From assembly GCA_963680875.1 (NCBI GenBank), contig OY804578.1, forward strand, positions 102,143,689 through 102,207,688: 64,000 nt of DNA, given 5' to 3'. Of the stretch, positions 1 to 12,172 are shown in pieces. The notes under the pieces are model-generated. The model was not told where the DNA came from and made no database searches. It saw only the letters and a list, made by a program, of their open reading frames with translations. The stretch is from Bathymodiolus brooksi. Lineage: Eukaryota > Mollusca > Bivalvia > Mytilida > Modiolidae. The position numbers and the translations under genes were made by a program. The first letter of the stretch is position 1; each line of letters opens with the position of its first letter.

Positions 1-2880
1 CACTCAGCTAATATTATTGTATGTTTTTCTGTTTCAGGCTATTTATTATATTGCACAGTTTCTGTTGTTTTGGGACAGTTACACACATCTAATATTATTG
101 TATGTTTTTTCTGTTTCAGGCTATTTATTATATTGCACATTTCCTGTTGTATTAGAACAGTTACACTCAGCTAATATTATTGTATGTTTTTCTGTTTCAG
201 GCTATTTATTATATTGCACAGTTTCTGTTGTTTTGGGACAGTTACACACAGCTAATATTATTGTATGTTTGTCTGTTTCAGGCTATTTATTATATTGCAC
301 AGTTTCTGTTGTTTTGGGACAGTTACACACAGCTAATATTATTGTATGTTTTTCTGTTTCAGGCTATTTATTATATTGCACAGTTCCTGTTGTATTAGAA
401 CAGTTACACACAGCTAATATTATTGTATGTTTTTCTGTTTCAGGCTATTTATTATATTGCACAGTTTCTGTTGTTTTGGGACAGTTACACACAGCTAATA
501 TTATTGTATGTTTTTCTGTTTCAGGCTATTTATTATATTGCACAGTTTCTGTTGTTTTGGGACAGTTACACACATCTAATATTATTGTATGTTTTTCTGT
601 TTCAGGCTATTTATTATATTGCACAGTTTCTGTTGTTTTGGGACAGTTACACACATCTAATATTATTGTATGTTTTTCTGTTTCAGGCTATTTATTATAT
701 TGCACAGTTTCTGTTGTTTTGGGACAGTTACACTCAGCTAATATTATTGTATGTTTTTCTGTTTCAGGCTATTTATTATATTGCACAGTTTCTGTTGTTT
801 TGGGACAGTTACACACAGCTAATATTATTGTATGTTTTTTCTGTTTCAGGCTATTTATTATATTGCACAGTTTCTGTTGTTTTGGGACAGTTGCACTCAG
901 CTAATATTATTGTATGTTTTTCTGTTTCAGGCTATTTATTATATTGCACAGTTTCTGTTGTTTTGGGACAGTTACACACATCTAATATTATTGTATGTTT
1001 TTTCTGTTTCAGGCTATTTATTATATTGCACATTTCCTGTTGTATTTGAACAGTTACACACAGCTAATATTATTGTATGTTTTTCTGTTTCAGGCTATTT
1101 ATTATATTGCACAGTTTCTGTTGTTTTGGGACAGTTACACACAGCTAATATTATTGTATGTTTGTCTGTTTCAGGCTATTTATTATATTGCACAGTTTCT
1201 GTTGTTTTGGGACAGTTACACACAGCTAATATTATTGTATGTTTTTCTGTTTCAGGCTATTTATTATATTGCACATTTCCTGTTGTATTTGAACAGTTAC
1301 ACACAGCTAATATTATTGTATGTTTTTCTGTTTCAGGCTATTTATTATATTGCACAGTTTCTGTTGTTTTGGGACAGTTACACACAGCTAATATTATTGT
1401 ATGTTTGTCTGTTTCAGGCTATTTATTATATTGCACAGTTTCTGTTGTTTTGGGACAGTTACACACAGCTAATATTATTGTATGTTTTTCTGTTTCAGGC
1501 TATTTATTATATTGCACAGTTCCTGTTGTATTAGAACAGTTACACACAGCTAATATTATTGTATGTTTTTCTGTTTCAGGCTATATATTATATTGCACAG
1601 TTTCTGTTGTTTTGGGACAGTTACACACAGCTAATATTATTGTATGTTTTTCTGTTTCAGGCTATTTATTATATTGCACAGTTTCTGTTGTTTTGGGACA
1701 GTTACACACATCTAATATTATTGTATGTTTTTCTGTTTCAGGCTATTTATTATATTGCACAGTTTCTGTTGTTTTGGGACAGTTACACTCAGCTAATATT
1801 ATTGTATGTTTTTCTGTTTCAGGCTATTTATTATATTGCACAGTTTCTGTTGTTTTGGGACAGTTACACACAGCTAATATTATTGTATGTTTTTTCTGTT
1901 TCAGGCTATTTATTATATTGCACAGTTTCTGTTGTTTTGGGACAGTTGCACTCAGCTAATATTATTGTATGTTTTTCTGTTTCAGGCTATTTATTATATT
2001 GCACAGTTTCTGTTGTTTTGGGACAGTTACACACATCTAATATTATTGTATGTTTTTTCTGTTTCAGGCTATTTATTATATTGCACATTTCCTGTTGTAT
2101 TTGAACAGTTACACTCAGCTAATATTATTGTATGTTTTTCTGTTTCAGGCTATTTATTATATTGCACAGTTTCTGTTGTTTTGGGACAGTTACACACAGC
2201 TAATATTATTGTATGTTTGTCTGTTTCAGGCTATTTATTATATTGCACAGTTTCTGTTGTTTTGGGACAGTTACACACAGCTAATATTATTGTATGTTTT
2301 TCTGTTTCAGGCTATTTATTATATTGCACAGTTCCTGTTGTATTAGAACAGTTACACACAGCTAATATTATTGTATGTTTTTCTGTTTCAGGCTATTTAT
2401 TATATTGCACAGTTTCTGTTGTTTTGGGACAGTTACACACAGCTAATATTATTGTATGTTTTTCTGTTTCAGGCTATTTATTATATTGCACAGTTTCTGT
2501 TGTTTTGGGACAGTTACACACATCTAATATTATTGTATGTTTTTCTGTTTCAGGCTATTTATTATATTGCACAGTTTCTGTTGTTTTGGGACAGTTACAC
2601 TCAGCTAATATTATTGTATGTTTTTCTGTTTCAGACTATTTATTATGTTGCACAGTTTCTGTTGTTTTGGAACAGTTACGCACAACTAATATTATTGTAT
2701 GTTTTTTTCTGTTTCAGGCTATTTATTATATTGCACAGTTTCTGTTGTTTTGGGACAGTTACACACAGCTAATATTATTGTATGTTTTTCTGTTTCAGGC
2801 TATTTATTATATTGCACAGTTTCTGTTGTTTTAGAACAGTTACACACAGCTAGTATATTTTAATCTATGTTTTTCTGTTT
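1..2880 (+). repeat. 81-bp minisatellite derived from a TMEM208 exon and its splice sites
   Basis: About 35 head-to-tail units of 81 bp (82 where a T is added in the T-run). Each unit reads: T-rich tract ending TTTCAG, then 62 bp matching the real TMEM208 exon at 2884-2943, then GTATGT and the next T-rich tract. Because 81 is a multiple of three and the units lack stops in two frames, long repetitive reading frames cross the array; they are not a separate gene. One frame reads AIYYIAQFLLFWDSYT per unit, the same peptide as the true exon. Variant units recur at an offset near 1055 bp (for example 832 and 1887, 995 and 2050), so whole blocks of about 13 units were duplicated. The array copies carry two extra bases (ACACACAGCT versus ACACAGCT), which puts them out of frame with the next exon. 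Confidence 0.93.
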
Positions 2881-2883
2881 CAG

Positions 2884-2943
2884 GTTATTTATTATGCTAC
2901 ACAGTTCCTGTTGTTTTGGGACAGTTACACAGCTGGTATTATT
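2884..2943 (+). CDS. TMEM208: TMEM208 exon, membrane segment
   Basis: A 60-nt phase 0-0 exon between a pyrimidine-rich acceptor ending TTTCAG and donor GTAGGT. It encodes VIYYATQFLLFWDSYT followed by AGII. Joined to the exon at 13812, the stretch from IYY to QFM has exactly the 36 residues that human TMEM208 has from IYC to HSM, which picks this copy out as the functional one among the decoys to its left. The unit immediately upstream has lost the donor sequence. Confidence 0.88.
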
Positions 2944-3289
2944 GTAGGTTAACAGATACAATGTATTGACAACTAATCAGTTTTAACTTGCCTGACCCAG
3001 TTGTATGCTTTTTAATTCTTCTCATGAACCACAAGGCCTATTTAATCCAAAGTTAGGACGAATCATCCTTAAGATGTCTGCTTCCAAAATTTTATTTGAT
3101 GATCCTGCCAATCATTCAACACGGCTGCTATTACTATAAATAGAACATAGGGGGAGGGTAAGACACATCTACAGAGCCATTTAGCAGTAGATAGAGGAGC
3201 TTAATGTGCACTTGATAGACACCGATAAGATGGCAATGTTTTCTTATCTCCCCAGCATGCAGGATGTAAACAACACATCTATTAATTTT
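2944..3289. other. Intron sequence, nothing recognised
   Basis: Start of the 10.9-kb TMEM208 intron. AT-rich, single-copy in appearance, no repeat or coding signal seen. Confidence 0.5.
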
Positions 3290-3836
3290 TTAGCTCACCT
3301 GGCCATAGGTCATGTGAACTTTTGTCATGGGTAAGCGTCCATCGTTCGTCCGTCCGTTAGCTTTTCACATTTAAATCTTCTTCTCTGAAACCGCTGAACA
3401 GATTTCAACCAAACTTGCCAGAAATGTTCATTGGATGGTCCTCTACCAGATTTCAGTTTTTGGTGCTGATTTGAAATCCAACATGGCTGCCAGGGTCCAT
3501 AATGTGTTCTCATTGGCTGAAATTTTAAAAATTTTCTTGTCAGAAACCACCAAGCCAATTGAATTGTGACTGCAGGAATGATCATTGGGTTGTCCTGTAC
3601 TAAACGTGTGAATCGTTTGCCGATCGGAAATTCAAGATGGCCGCCATGACTCGACTTAGTTTTAACAAAGAACCCTATGGAAACAATGTTTAAAAGTCTT
3701 CTCCTCTGAAACCAGTAAGTCAATTTAAAGCAAACATGGCATGAATGGTCCTTAGGTGGTCAACTTTCAAAATTATGTCCTGTGACCCTGACCTCCATCC
3801 AAGATGGCCACCGTCAGCGGACATAGTTTTGACATA
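3290..3836 (+). repeat. Interspersed repeat opening TAGCTCACCTGGCC, left part
   Basis: Opens TAGCTCACCTGGCCATAGG and continues through diverged sub-repeats containing TCTGAAACC, AAACTTG and AAGATGGCC. The same family is seen at 16444 and 20764. It is split by the hAT element and resumes at 5099 with matching text (CCTATGGGAAAAATGTTT). Reading frames on the minus strand here are translations of the repeat, not a gene. Confidence 0.75.
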
Positions 3837-3841
3837 GGACC

Positions 3842-5093
3842 CAGGGGTGTAGCTGAGGCTTACTAGTGTGCACGCCATAATCCTTGAGAGGGGGAGGGGG
3901 TCTGGGATTTTGTTTTGACGAGATGCAAAATGGTGCGATCTGGAGCCATTTTAGGGTTTCATATAACATAGAATCAAGCACAATTTTAATGACTTTGAAT
4001 TTCTTAAAATTGTCCAAAATCTGCCCTTCGTGTCTTAGCAGATACGAACATCTCCATTGCATTGTACAAGTCCACTTCAAAATCTCGATGTATATCCACC
4101 AATCCAAGGGAAGATAGCCTGACATTTTTTATAACCTAATCTTTCAAACACCTCAGTATACTAAATGACCTTTCAGCAGTAGCGCTTGCTACTGACATGG
4201 TTAACAAAACACATAGTTTTATTAATATTGTATCTATAGAAGGATAGAGAACTGGATTTACAGAATCAAGTGTGGTACAAAGTGTTGTTGGCAAATCATT
4301 ACGTTTAGTAATGACCCAGTGGAATCGCCATCTGGCTACTTCTCTCCTGAAATCCTCTAATGACAAATAAATGTCAGCCTGATATGCCTCGTATATTGTA
4401 GCAACATGATCATCAGTTAATTTGTCTACAGCACGGGGCAGTAGATGATGTGCATGGAAGCGGTTTTACGATTTAAGGAGACGTGTTTCAAGTTTGTAAT
4501 CAAATTGTCCAAAAATGGATAGTACAAAGAAATTCGCCAATACTGTTTTGGCGTTTCCGCGGGGTGATTGGCTCTGGTAGTCTGTCTACCACCTCACCTG
4601 GTCATACTATCAGATATATCAAAAGATTTGGCTAAGTTAAGCGCAGACTGATACAACTCATCCTAAACCGATTCGTCCTGTCGTTCAGCTCTTAGCATTT
4701 CAATCACGGTCTTGGATTCTTTGATTGTTTCAAGAATGTCGTAATCGGTATCTTGGAGGAATGTTGACAGATAAACCGTGCTATGTAGAATATGTTCCGC
4801 TATTAATAAACTGAAACCGCATGATGTCATCGCCTTGGCTTTGTAAGCGTTCTAACGCATGGACCACAACTGGATATTGACGTCTTAAAGGTATACAATG
4901 CGTCCGCTCGACTTGTCCATCACATAACTACCATACAAAAGTAACTAGTACGTCTTATTAGCGATATATATTAATTATACTGATTCAATTAGACATAAAA
5001 GTTACAATACATTTAAAAAAATAATTATTTCCTATTTTTAACCTGCCGATGTGCACGCCATGGCGTGACAGCGTATATGCAGCTACGCCTCTG
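3842..5093 (-). mobile_element. hAT-superfamily DNA transposon remnant
   Basis: About 1250 bp with imperfect terminal inverted repeats: left end CAGGGGTGTAGCTG, right end CAGCTACGCCTCTG, with a second shared block TGTGCACGCCA inside each end. It is flanked by a 5-bp duplication GGACC (3837-3841 and 5094-5098) and interrupts an older repeat whose sequence joins cleanly across the gap. The minus strand encodes the C-terminal end of a hAT transposase (see 4136-4465). The length is far below that of an autonomous hAT element (usually over 2.5 kb), so most of the transposase is gone. Confidence 0.85.
4136..4465 (-). pseudogene. hAT transposase C-terminal (dimerisation) domain fragment
   Basis: An open minus-strand frame of about 110 codons without a plausible start. 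It reads through HLLPRAVDKLTDDHVATIYE, then a Trp-containing LEDFRREVARWRFHW block, then LYPSIDTILIKLCVL and SVASATAERSFSILRCLK. The last block, with its A-E-R-S-F-S core, is the hallmark of the hAT-C dimerisation domain; it ends at a stop soon after. The spacing of the Trp block to the AERSFS block is normal for the family. The upstream RNase H-like catalytic parts are not recognisable in the remaining 600 bp, so the enzyme would be inactive. Confidence 0.85.
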
Positions 5094-5098
5094 GGACC

Positions 5099-5190
5099 CT
5101 ATGGGAAAAATGTTTAATTTTGTTTTCCTCTGAAACCAGTAAACCAATTTAAAGCAAACTTGGCATGAATTAACCCGAATAATCCAGTCG
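5099..5190 (+). repeat. Right part of the TAGCTCACCT repeat split by the hAT element
   Basis: Continues the repeat of 3290-3836 (TCTGAAACCAGTAAACC, AAGCAAACTTGGCATGAAT). Confidence 0.65.
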
Positions 5191-5210
5191 TTATATTACG
5201 CGGTAAACAG

Positions 5211-6284
5211 AGAGAAAGTCACAGGACAAAAAGTCACAAAACTCCTAGGACAAAAAGTCACAATCTATATTTTTTACCCTGTCGGACAAAACGTCACAAC
5301 TTCTATTTTTGAATGTAGGTAGGACAGAAAGTCACAATATGTATGCACTGGTACATGTATGCATAATTTTGCTATGCATTGTCCTTAAAACAGACCGAGA
5401 TATAGTATCTGGTTCTTTTTGCTGTTTTAAACTTTATTACAGTTTAAGCTATCAACTTGCTGTGTGATATATGTTATTTCTCAAGTAATCGCTATTCAAA
5501 ATCTCCTCATTACTTCAGGATGAAGAACAATAAAAGTTGTATTCTCATTTCTTTGTGTCAAACTGTAAAGACTGGTTTTTAGTGTTGGACTTACAAGTCG
5601 TTGTGTAAATATTTATACCCTTTAACACTATAAAATAAAGTGTCTTCTAACTATCCATTTGCCTTTCCTTTCAATATGTCATTCATTAATGTGATGAATG
5701 AAGTATTGAAAGTAAAAGCATATGTATAATAAAAAGAACTCTTTGATTACAATGTATGTAAAAAGGTGTAATTATTTACAATAGGACATCGGCAAACGAA
5801 TATGGAAGCAACAAGCCAAAGTGATAATCCAGAAAATCATAGGTAAAAAACATGGTGATACAGAGATTATACAAAAAGAGACAATAGAAGCAACAAGGAC
5901 AAAGCAAATAAACAGAATTGAACACGAACGCCACAAAAAATAAAGCACTAGCAGTGTGAACTACAAGGACTTATGGCAAGTACTAGCCTAAGCTCAATGT
6001 TGAAGGTTTTTAAGATGTGGGAGAAAATGAAAGTATTTCCCATATTATGTTTCAGCAATATTCTGTGTTATCATGGTTATTGTCTGTGTACATTTGTTCA
6101 TTGTGACTTTTTGTCCTAGTGATAAGCTCCTATGCCAAACTTTATGTTGTGACTTTTTGTCCTGTGACTTTTTGTCCTATATGTTTTGTCAAAATGCAAA
6201 ATTGTAACTGTGACTTTTTGTCCTGTGATTTTTCGTCCGTGACTTTTTGTCTGTGACTTTTTGTCCTGTGACTTTCTGTCCTAC
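5211..6284. mobile_element. Element with inverted arrays of GGACAAAAAGTCACA, probably a non-autonomous DNA transposon
   Basis: The left 130 bp carries four or five copies of GGACAAAAAGTCACA-like text, and the right 190 bp carries about six copies of the reverse complement TGTGACTTTTTGTCC. The outermost 30 bp at each end are inverted repeats of each other. The middle (about 700 bp) is AT-rich and has no intact frame. Multiple inverted subterminal copies of one motif are the layout of transposase binding sites. No target duplication could be fixed with confidence and the superfamily is unknown. Confidence 0.7.
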
Positions 6285-7830
6285 ATTCATATTATGCTCC
6301 CGCTGGTCGCTACATTAATGCCTGGATGCATTCATTGAAAAAATCCGTCAAACCGGAAATAGTAAATCGCTATGACTTATGGGTATTACGACATAAAATA
6401 GGAGGAGCTAAAGTGTTTGTAAATAATGTCCAATGGAGCGATCAGATGATGTAATGCTGTTTGCAATACACATATCCGAATAGATACAACCAAACATGAA
6501 ATAAAACTTAAATGAATAATGACTATTTTTTAAATATTAAAACATAATGATTTTTATTTCAAAGTTGGAAAGTAAATAAAAGCTTGAATTAAATTCAATC
6601 TTATAATGATTTTTTTAAATCTATTTAAAATAAAGATTTAAAAAAATGTATTTTATGATACTGATGGCTGATTAAAATTGTTTGTCATGCATTAGCTGTC
6701 AGTTGTAATACACAGGATGTAACCAATATACAGGAAGAGCTCCTATTGTGAAACCATCTATTTTGAGATGCCATTCAATGAAAATAACAACCTGACCATA
6801 TTGTTACAAAATAAGAATAAGAATTAGATAAGAAATTAAAATTGATAGAAGGCAAGGATTTATATAATTAACACATTAAGTCACATTTCATTTATTTAGG
6901 CTAACTTGGGTCAGTTATCAATTAAAGACAAAAATGATTTAAAAAAAAATCAGTCTAATAAGTATCTACCTAAATAACGATATTGTGATGGATATTTCTT
7001 AATAAATTGTATTAAAAATCATTTTAATTTATGAAATAATCAACTTTCTGTTTACACATTTATTTTCAATAAAATTTCTTTATTATTTCATCCCATTTTC
7101 CTTAATTTAACTTGTGCATATCCATATTTATACAATCTTATGTTAACGGCAAGTTACGTGTGTCGACCCTATTATCCACAATAAATTCACAAGATGGCTG
7201 TAGTTGCTGACTTTTTTTTGTGCAGCCAATTTGTACTAATAATGCAAATTATGCTTATTTTGATAATAAAAAAAAGACACATCTAACCCCACCTCATAAA
7301 CCATTGATCCAAATGAGATCAAGTTTAAGTAGGATGGGCTATTAATGGTCTACTTTGTTTCTGAAAGCTCAGTCATCTATTAAAGATCATCATGTGGCCA
7401 CCATTATTACATTATTGAAATTTATTTAATTGACATTACTGCTTTATTTTGAATAAATATGAAATCAGATTTAAACTGCAGCTGCATGACGTGGTGACAA
7501 TGGGTAGATCAACATATTTTCCTTGTCTTTTCCGTGGAAAATTTTGTTCAGCCAATTAATACTGGTTATGTAAAATAGGCTTACCAGTATTTGTTATTGT
7601 AAATCACATTAAAATCTTTGTCGCTAAAGTAAATTATATTGGGCTGAGATGATCCTTGGTTTGTTCACTTTCAAAATTGTGTGTGACAACTAATGTAATG
7701 GGTCAAAGCATCTCTTATGGAAAATGATGCGGTCATGTAAGTGTTTTCAAGAAAGGGTGCAAATAATCTTGTATTTCCAGATTCTCCTTTCCTTTCTTTG
7801 CTATTCTTTCATATTATTCAAAAATGTCAA
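6285..7830. other. AT-rich intron sequence with a degenerate repeat
   Basis: No gene seen. From about 7150 to 7720 there are faint matches to the TAGCTCACCT family (AAGATGGC, GATGATCCTTGG, TCACTTTCAAAATTGTGT), so this is probably an old, decayed copy. Confidence 0.4.
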
Positions 7831-7834
7831 CCAC

Positions 7835-8207
7835 ATCGATGGTCTGATGGTTAGCATACTCACCTCGAGTGTGGTTGATCATGGGTTCGAGCCTCAGTTA
7901 GGTCAATCAAATACTAAGATTTGTATATGTTGCTTCTCTGCTAAGCAAGCAGCACTAATATTTAAGGAGAAAGAGCAAGGACTGATTGGCTCAGAATCAG
8001 GATAATGTTTCCGAGTGAAGCAACATGTCTACCCGTACGCTGTTGTTTCAGTGAGCTATCACTATAAAAATCTAACTACCGGTAAAGCGTGCTGAACTAG
8101 TACAAAGCGAACATCATTATCATTTCATCGAATGTGACTTGTTCTTGCCCTGATTCAGTTGAAAATTTTTTCATTTGGCGTTAAACAACAATCACTCACT
8201 CACTCCA
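7835..8207 (+). mobile_element. SINE family 1 (tRNA-derived), near full length
   Basis: The head has a Pol III A-box-like TGGTTAGCATACTC and a B-box GGGTTCGAGCC. The body contains TTGCTTCTCTGCTAAGCA, AAAGAGCAAGGACTG and GTTTCAGTGAGCTA. The 3' end has CAGTTGAAAATT and GGCGTTAAACAACAA, followed by a CACT microsatellite tail. It is the clearest copy of the family in the window and serves as reference for the others. Confidence 0.85.
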
Positions 8208-8555
8208 CAAATGTTCAAGATACAACGTACAAAATTAATTGTTTCTGAATAGAAGTTGAATACATCCTTATGTCACCAAATAGCAAGTGTATGCTCTTGC
8301 ATACCTCTGATACCAGTAATTCAAACAAACTGTGTTTATCAAGGCTTTGGGATTACCTTAAACTAAACACATTGACAAAGAAAATAATGCACAAAGAATA
8401 ACATTTTCATTGTATTTTACATATTTTTCATTTACTTAGTTTTTTTGCTGTCGTACTATATTATGGGTTTGTCATTGTTGACATCATCTGTCTGTAGACA
8501 CAATAGTTTCAATGCAATACATTTTGTTCTAGTTAACCGATCCTTCTGAATTTTT
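8208..8555. other. Intron sequence, nothing recognised
   Basis: AT-rich; no coding, RNA or repeat signal seen. Confidence 0.4.
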
Positions 8556-11500
8556 AATATATAGTATACATGTTTATTGCTATTCTATGATACTGTCTGT
8601 ATTTTATCATATAGAATAAATGTTTATTGCTATTCTATGATACTGTCTGTATTTTATCGCATAGTATAAATGTTTATTGCTATTCTATGATACTGTCTGT
8701 ATTTTATCACATAGTATAAATGTTTATTGCTATTCTATGATACTGTCTGTATTTTATCATATAGTATACATGTTTATTGCTATTCTATGATACTGTCTAT
8801 TTTATCATATAGTATAAATATCTATTGCTATTCTATGATACTGTGTATTTTATCGTATAGTATAAATGTTTATTGCTATTCTATGATACTGTCTGTATTT
8901 TATCATATAGTATAAATGTTTATTGTTATTCTATGATACTGTCTGTATTTGATCGTATTGTATATATATTTATTGCTATTCTATGATACTGTCTGTATTT
9001 TATCATACAGTATAAATGTTTATTGCTATTCTATGATACTGTCTGTATTTTATCGTATAGTATAAATGTTTATTGCTATTCTATGATACTGTCTGTATTT
9101 TATCATATAGTATAAATGTTTATTGCTATTCTATGATGCTGTCTGTATTTTATCGTATAGTATAAATGTTTATTGCTATTCTATGATACTGTTTGTATTT
9201 TATCGTATAGTATATATGTTTATTGCTATTCTATGATACTGTCTGTATTTTATCGTATAGTATAAATGTTTATTGATATTCTATGATACTGTCTGTAATT
9301 TATGCATAGTATAAATGTTTATTGCTATTCTATGATACTGTCTGTATTTTATCATATAGTATACATGTTTATTGCTATTCTATGATACTGTCTGTATTTT
9401 ATCGTATAGTATAAATGTTTATTGCTATTCTATGATACTGTCTGTATTTTATTGTATAGTGTAAAGGTTTATTGCTATTCTATGATACTGTGTATTTTAT
9501 CATATAGTATAAATGTTTATTGCTATTCTATGATTCTGTCTGTATTTTATCGTATAGTATAAATGTTTATTGCTATTCTATGATACTGTCTGTATTTTAT
9601 CATATAGTATAAATGTTTATTGATATTCTATGATAATGTCCGTATTTTATCATATAGTATAAATGTTTATTGCTATTCTATGATACTGTCTATTTTATCA
9701 TATAGTATAAATATCTATTGCTATTCTATGATACTGTCTGTATTTTATCGCATAGTATAAATGTTTATTGCTATTCTATGATACTGTCTGTATTTTATCA
9801 CATAGTATAAATGTTTATTGCTATTCTATGATACTGTCTGTATTTTATCATATAGTATAAATGTTTATTGCTATTCTATGATACTGTCTATTTTATCATA
9901 TTGTATAAATATCTATTGCTATTCTATGATACTGTGTATTTTATCGTATAGTATAAATGTGTATTGCTATTCTATGATACTGTCTGTATTTTATCATATA
10001 GTATAAATGTTTATTGTTATTCTATGATACTGTCTGTATTTGATCGTATTGTATATATATTTATTGCTATTCTGTGATACTGTCTGTATTTTATCATACA
10101 GTATAAATGTTTATTGCTATTCTATGATACTGTCTGTATTTTATCGTATAGTATAAATGTTTATTGCTATTCTATGATACTGTCTGTATTTTATCATATA
10201 GTATAAATGTTTATTGCTATTCTATGATGCTGTCTGTATTTTATCGTATAGTATAAATGTTTATTGCTATTCTATGATACTGTTTGTATTTTATCGTATA
10301 GTATAAATGTTTATTGCTATTCTATGATACTGTCTGTATTTTATCGTATAGTATAAATGTTTATTGATATTCTATGATACTGTCTGTCATTTATGTATAG
10401 TATAAATGTTTATTGCTATTCTATGATACTGTGTATTTTATCATATAGTATAAATGTTTATTGCTATTCTATGATACTGTCTGTATTTTATCATATAGTA
10501 TACATGTTTATTGCTATTCTATGATACTGTCTGTATTTTATCGTATAGTATAAATGTTTATTGCTATTCTATGATACTGTCTGTATTTTATTGTATAGTG
10601 TAAAGGTTTATTGCTATTCTATGATACTGTGTATTTTATCATATAGTATAAATGTTTATTGCTATTCTATGATTCTGTCTGTATTTTATCGTATAGTATA
10701 AATGTTTATTGCTATTCTATGATACTGTCTGTATTTTATCGTATAGTATAAATTTTTATTGCTATTCTATGATACTGTCTGTATTTTATCATATAGTATA
10801 AATGTTTATTGCTATTCTATGATACTGTGTATTTTATCGTATAGTATAAATATTTATTACTATTCTATGATACCGTCTGTATTTTATCGTATTGTATATA
10901 TATTTATTGCTATTCTAAGATACTGTCTGTATTTTATCATATAGTATAAATGTTTATTGCTATTCTATGATACTGTCTGTATTTTATCGTATAGTATATA
11001 TATTTATTGCTATTCTATGATACTGTCTATTTTATCATATCGTATAAATGTTTATTACTATTCTATGATACCGTCTGTATTTTATCGTATTGTATATATA
11101 TTTATTGCTATTCTGTGATGATATCTGTATTTTATCATATAGTATAAATGTTTATTGCTATTCTATGATACTCTCTGTATTTTATCGCATAGTATACATG
11201 TTTATTGCTATTCTATGATACTGTCTATTTTATCATATAGTATAAATGTGTATTGCTATTCTATGATACTGTCTGTATTTTATCGTATAGTATAAATGTT
11301 TATTGCTATTCTATGATACTGTCTGTATTTTATCGTATAGTATAAATGTTTATTGCTATTCTATGATACTGTCTGTATTTTATCGCATACATGTAGTATA
11401 AATGTTTATTGCTATTCTATGATACTGTGTATTTTATCGTATAGTATAAATGTTTATTGCTATTCTATGATACTGTCTGTATTTTATCGTATAGTATAAA

Positions 11501-12172
11501 TGTTTATTGCTATTCTATGATACTGTCTGTGTTTTATCGTATAGTATAAATGTTTATTACTATTCTATGATACTGTCTGTATTTTATCGTATAGTATAAA
11601 TGTTTATTGCTATTCTATGATACTGTCTGTATTTTATCGTATAGTATAAATGTTTATTGCTATTCTATGATACTGTCTGTATTTTATCGTATAGTATAAA
11701 TGTTTATTGCTATTATATGATAATGTCTGTATTTTATCGTATAGTATAAATGTTTATTGCTATTCTATGATACTGTCTGTATTTTATCATATAGTATAAA
11801 TGTTTATTACTATTCTATGATACTGTCTGTATTTTATCGTATAGTATAAATGTTTATTGCTATTCTATGATACTGTTTGTATTTTACCGTATAGTATAAA
11901 TGTTTATTGCTATTCTATGATACTGTCTGTATTTTATCGTATAGTATAAATGTTTATTACTATTCTATGATACTGTCTGTATTTTATCGCATAGTATAAA
12001 TGTTTATTGCTATTCTATGATACTGTCTGTATTTTATCGTATGGTATAAATGTGTATTGCTATTCTATGTTACTGTCTGTATTTTATCGTATAGTATAAA
12101 TGTTTATTGCTATTCTATGATACTGTGTATATTATCGCATACATGTAGTATAAATGTTTATTACTATTCTAT
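8556..12172 (+). repeat. 50-bp satellite array
   Basis: About 72 tandem units of 50 bp (TGTTTATTGCTATTCTATGA, TACTGTCTGTATTTTATCGT, ATAGTATAAA), with frequent 46-bp variants lacking four bases of the CTGTCTGT block. Variant units recur at about 1.1-kb spacing (the TTGATCGTATTGTATATAT unit at about 8950 and about 10040), showing higher-order duplication. The short frames that translate it are not genes. Confidence 0.95.

Noticed and set aside
17..2834. Long repetitive reading frames of up to 375 codons at the left end
   Set aside because: They translate the 81-bp minisatellite, whose period is a multiple of three. Each unit contains splice-site sequence, and the frame differs from the real gene structure.
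3325..3723. 132-codon minus-strand frame
   Set aside because: It lies within the TAGCTCACCT repeat; its residues follow repeat motifs such as AAGATGGCC and TCTGAAACC rather than any protein family.
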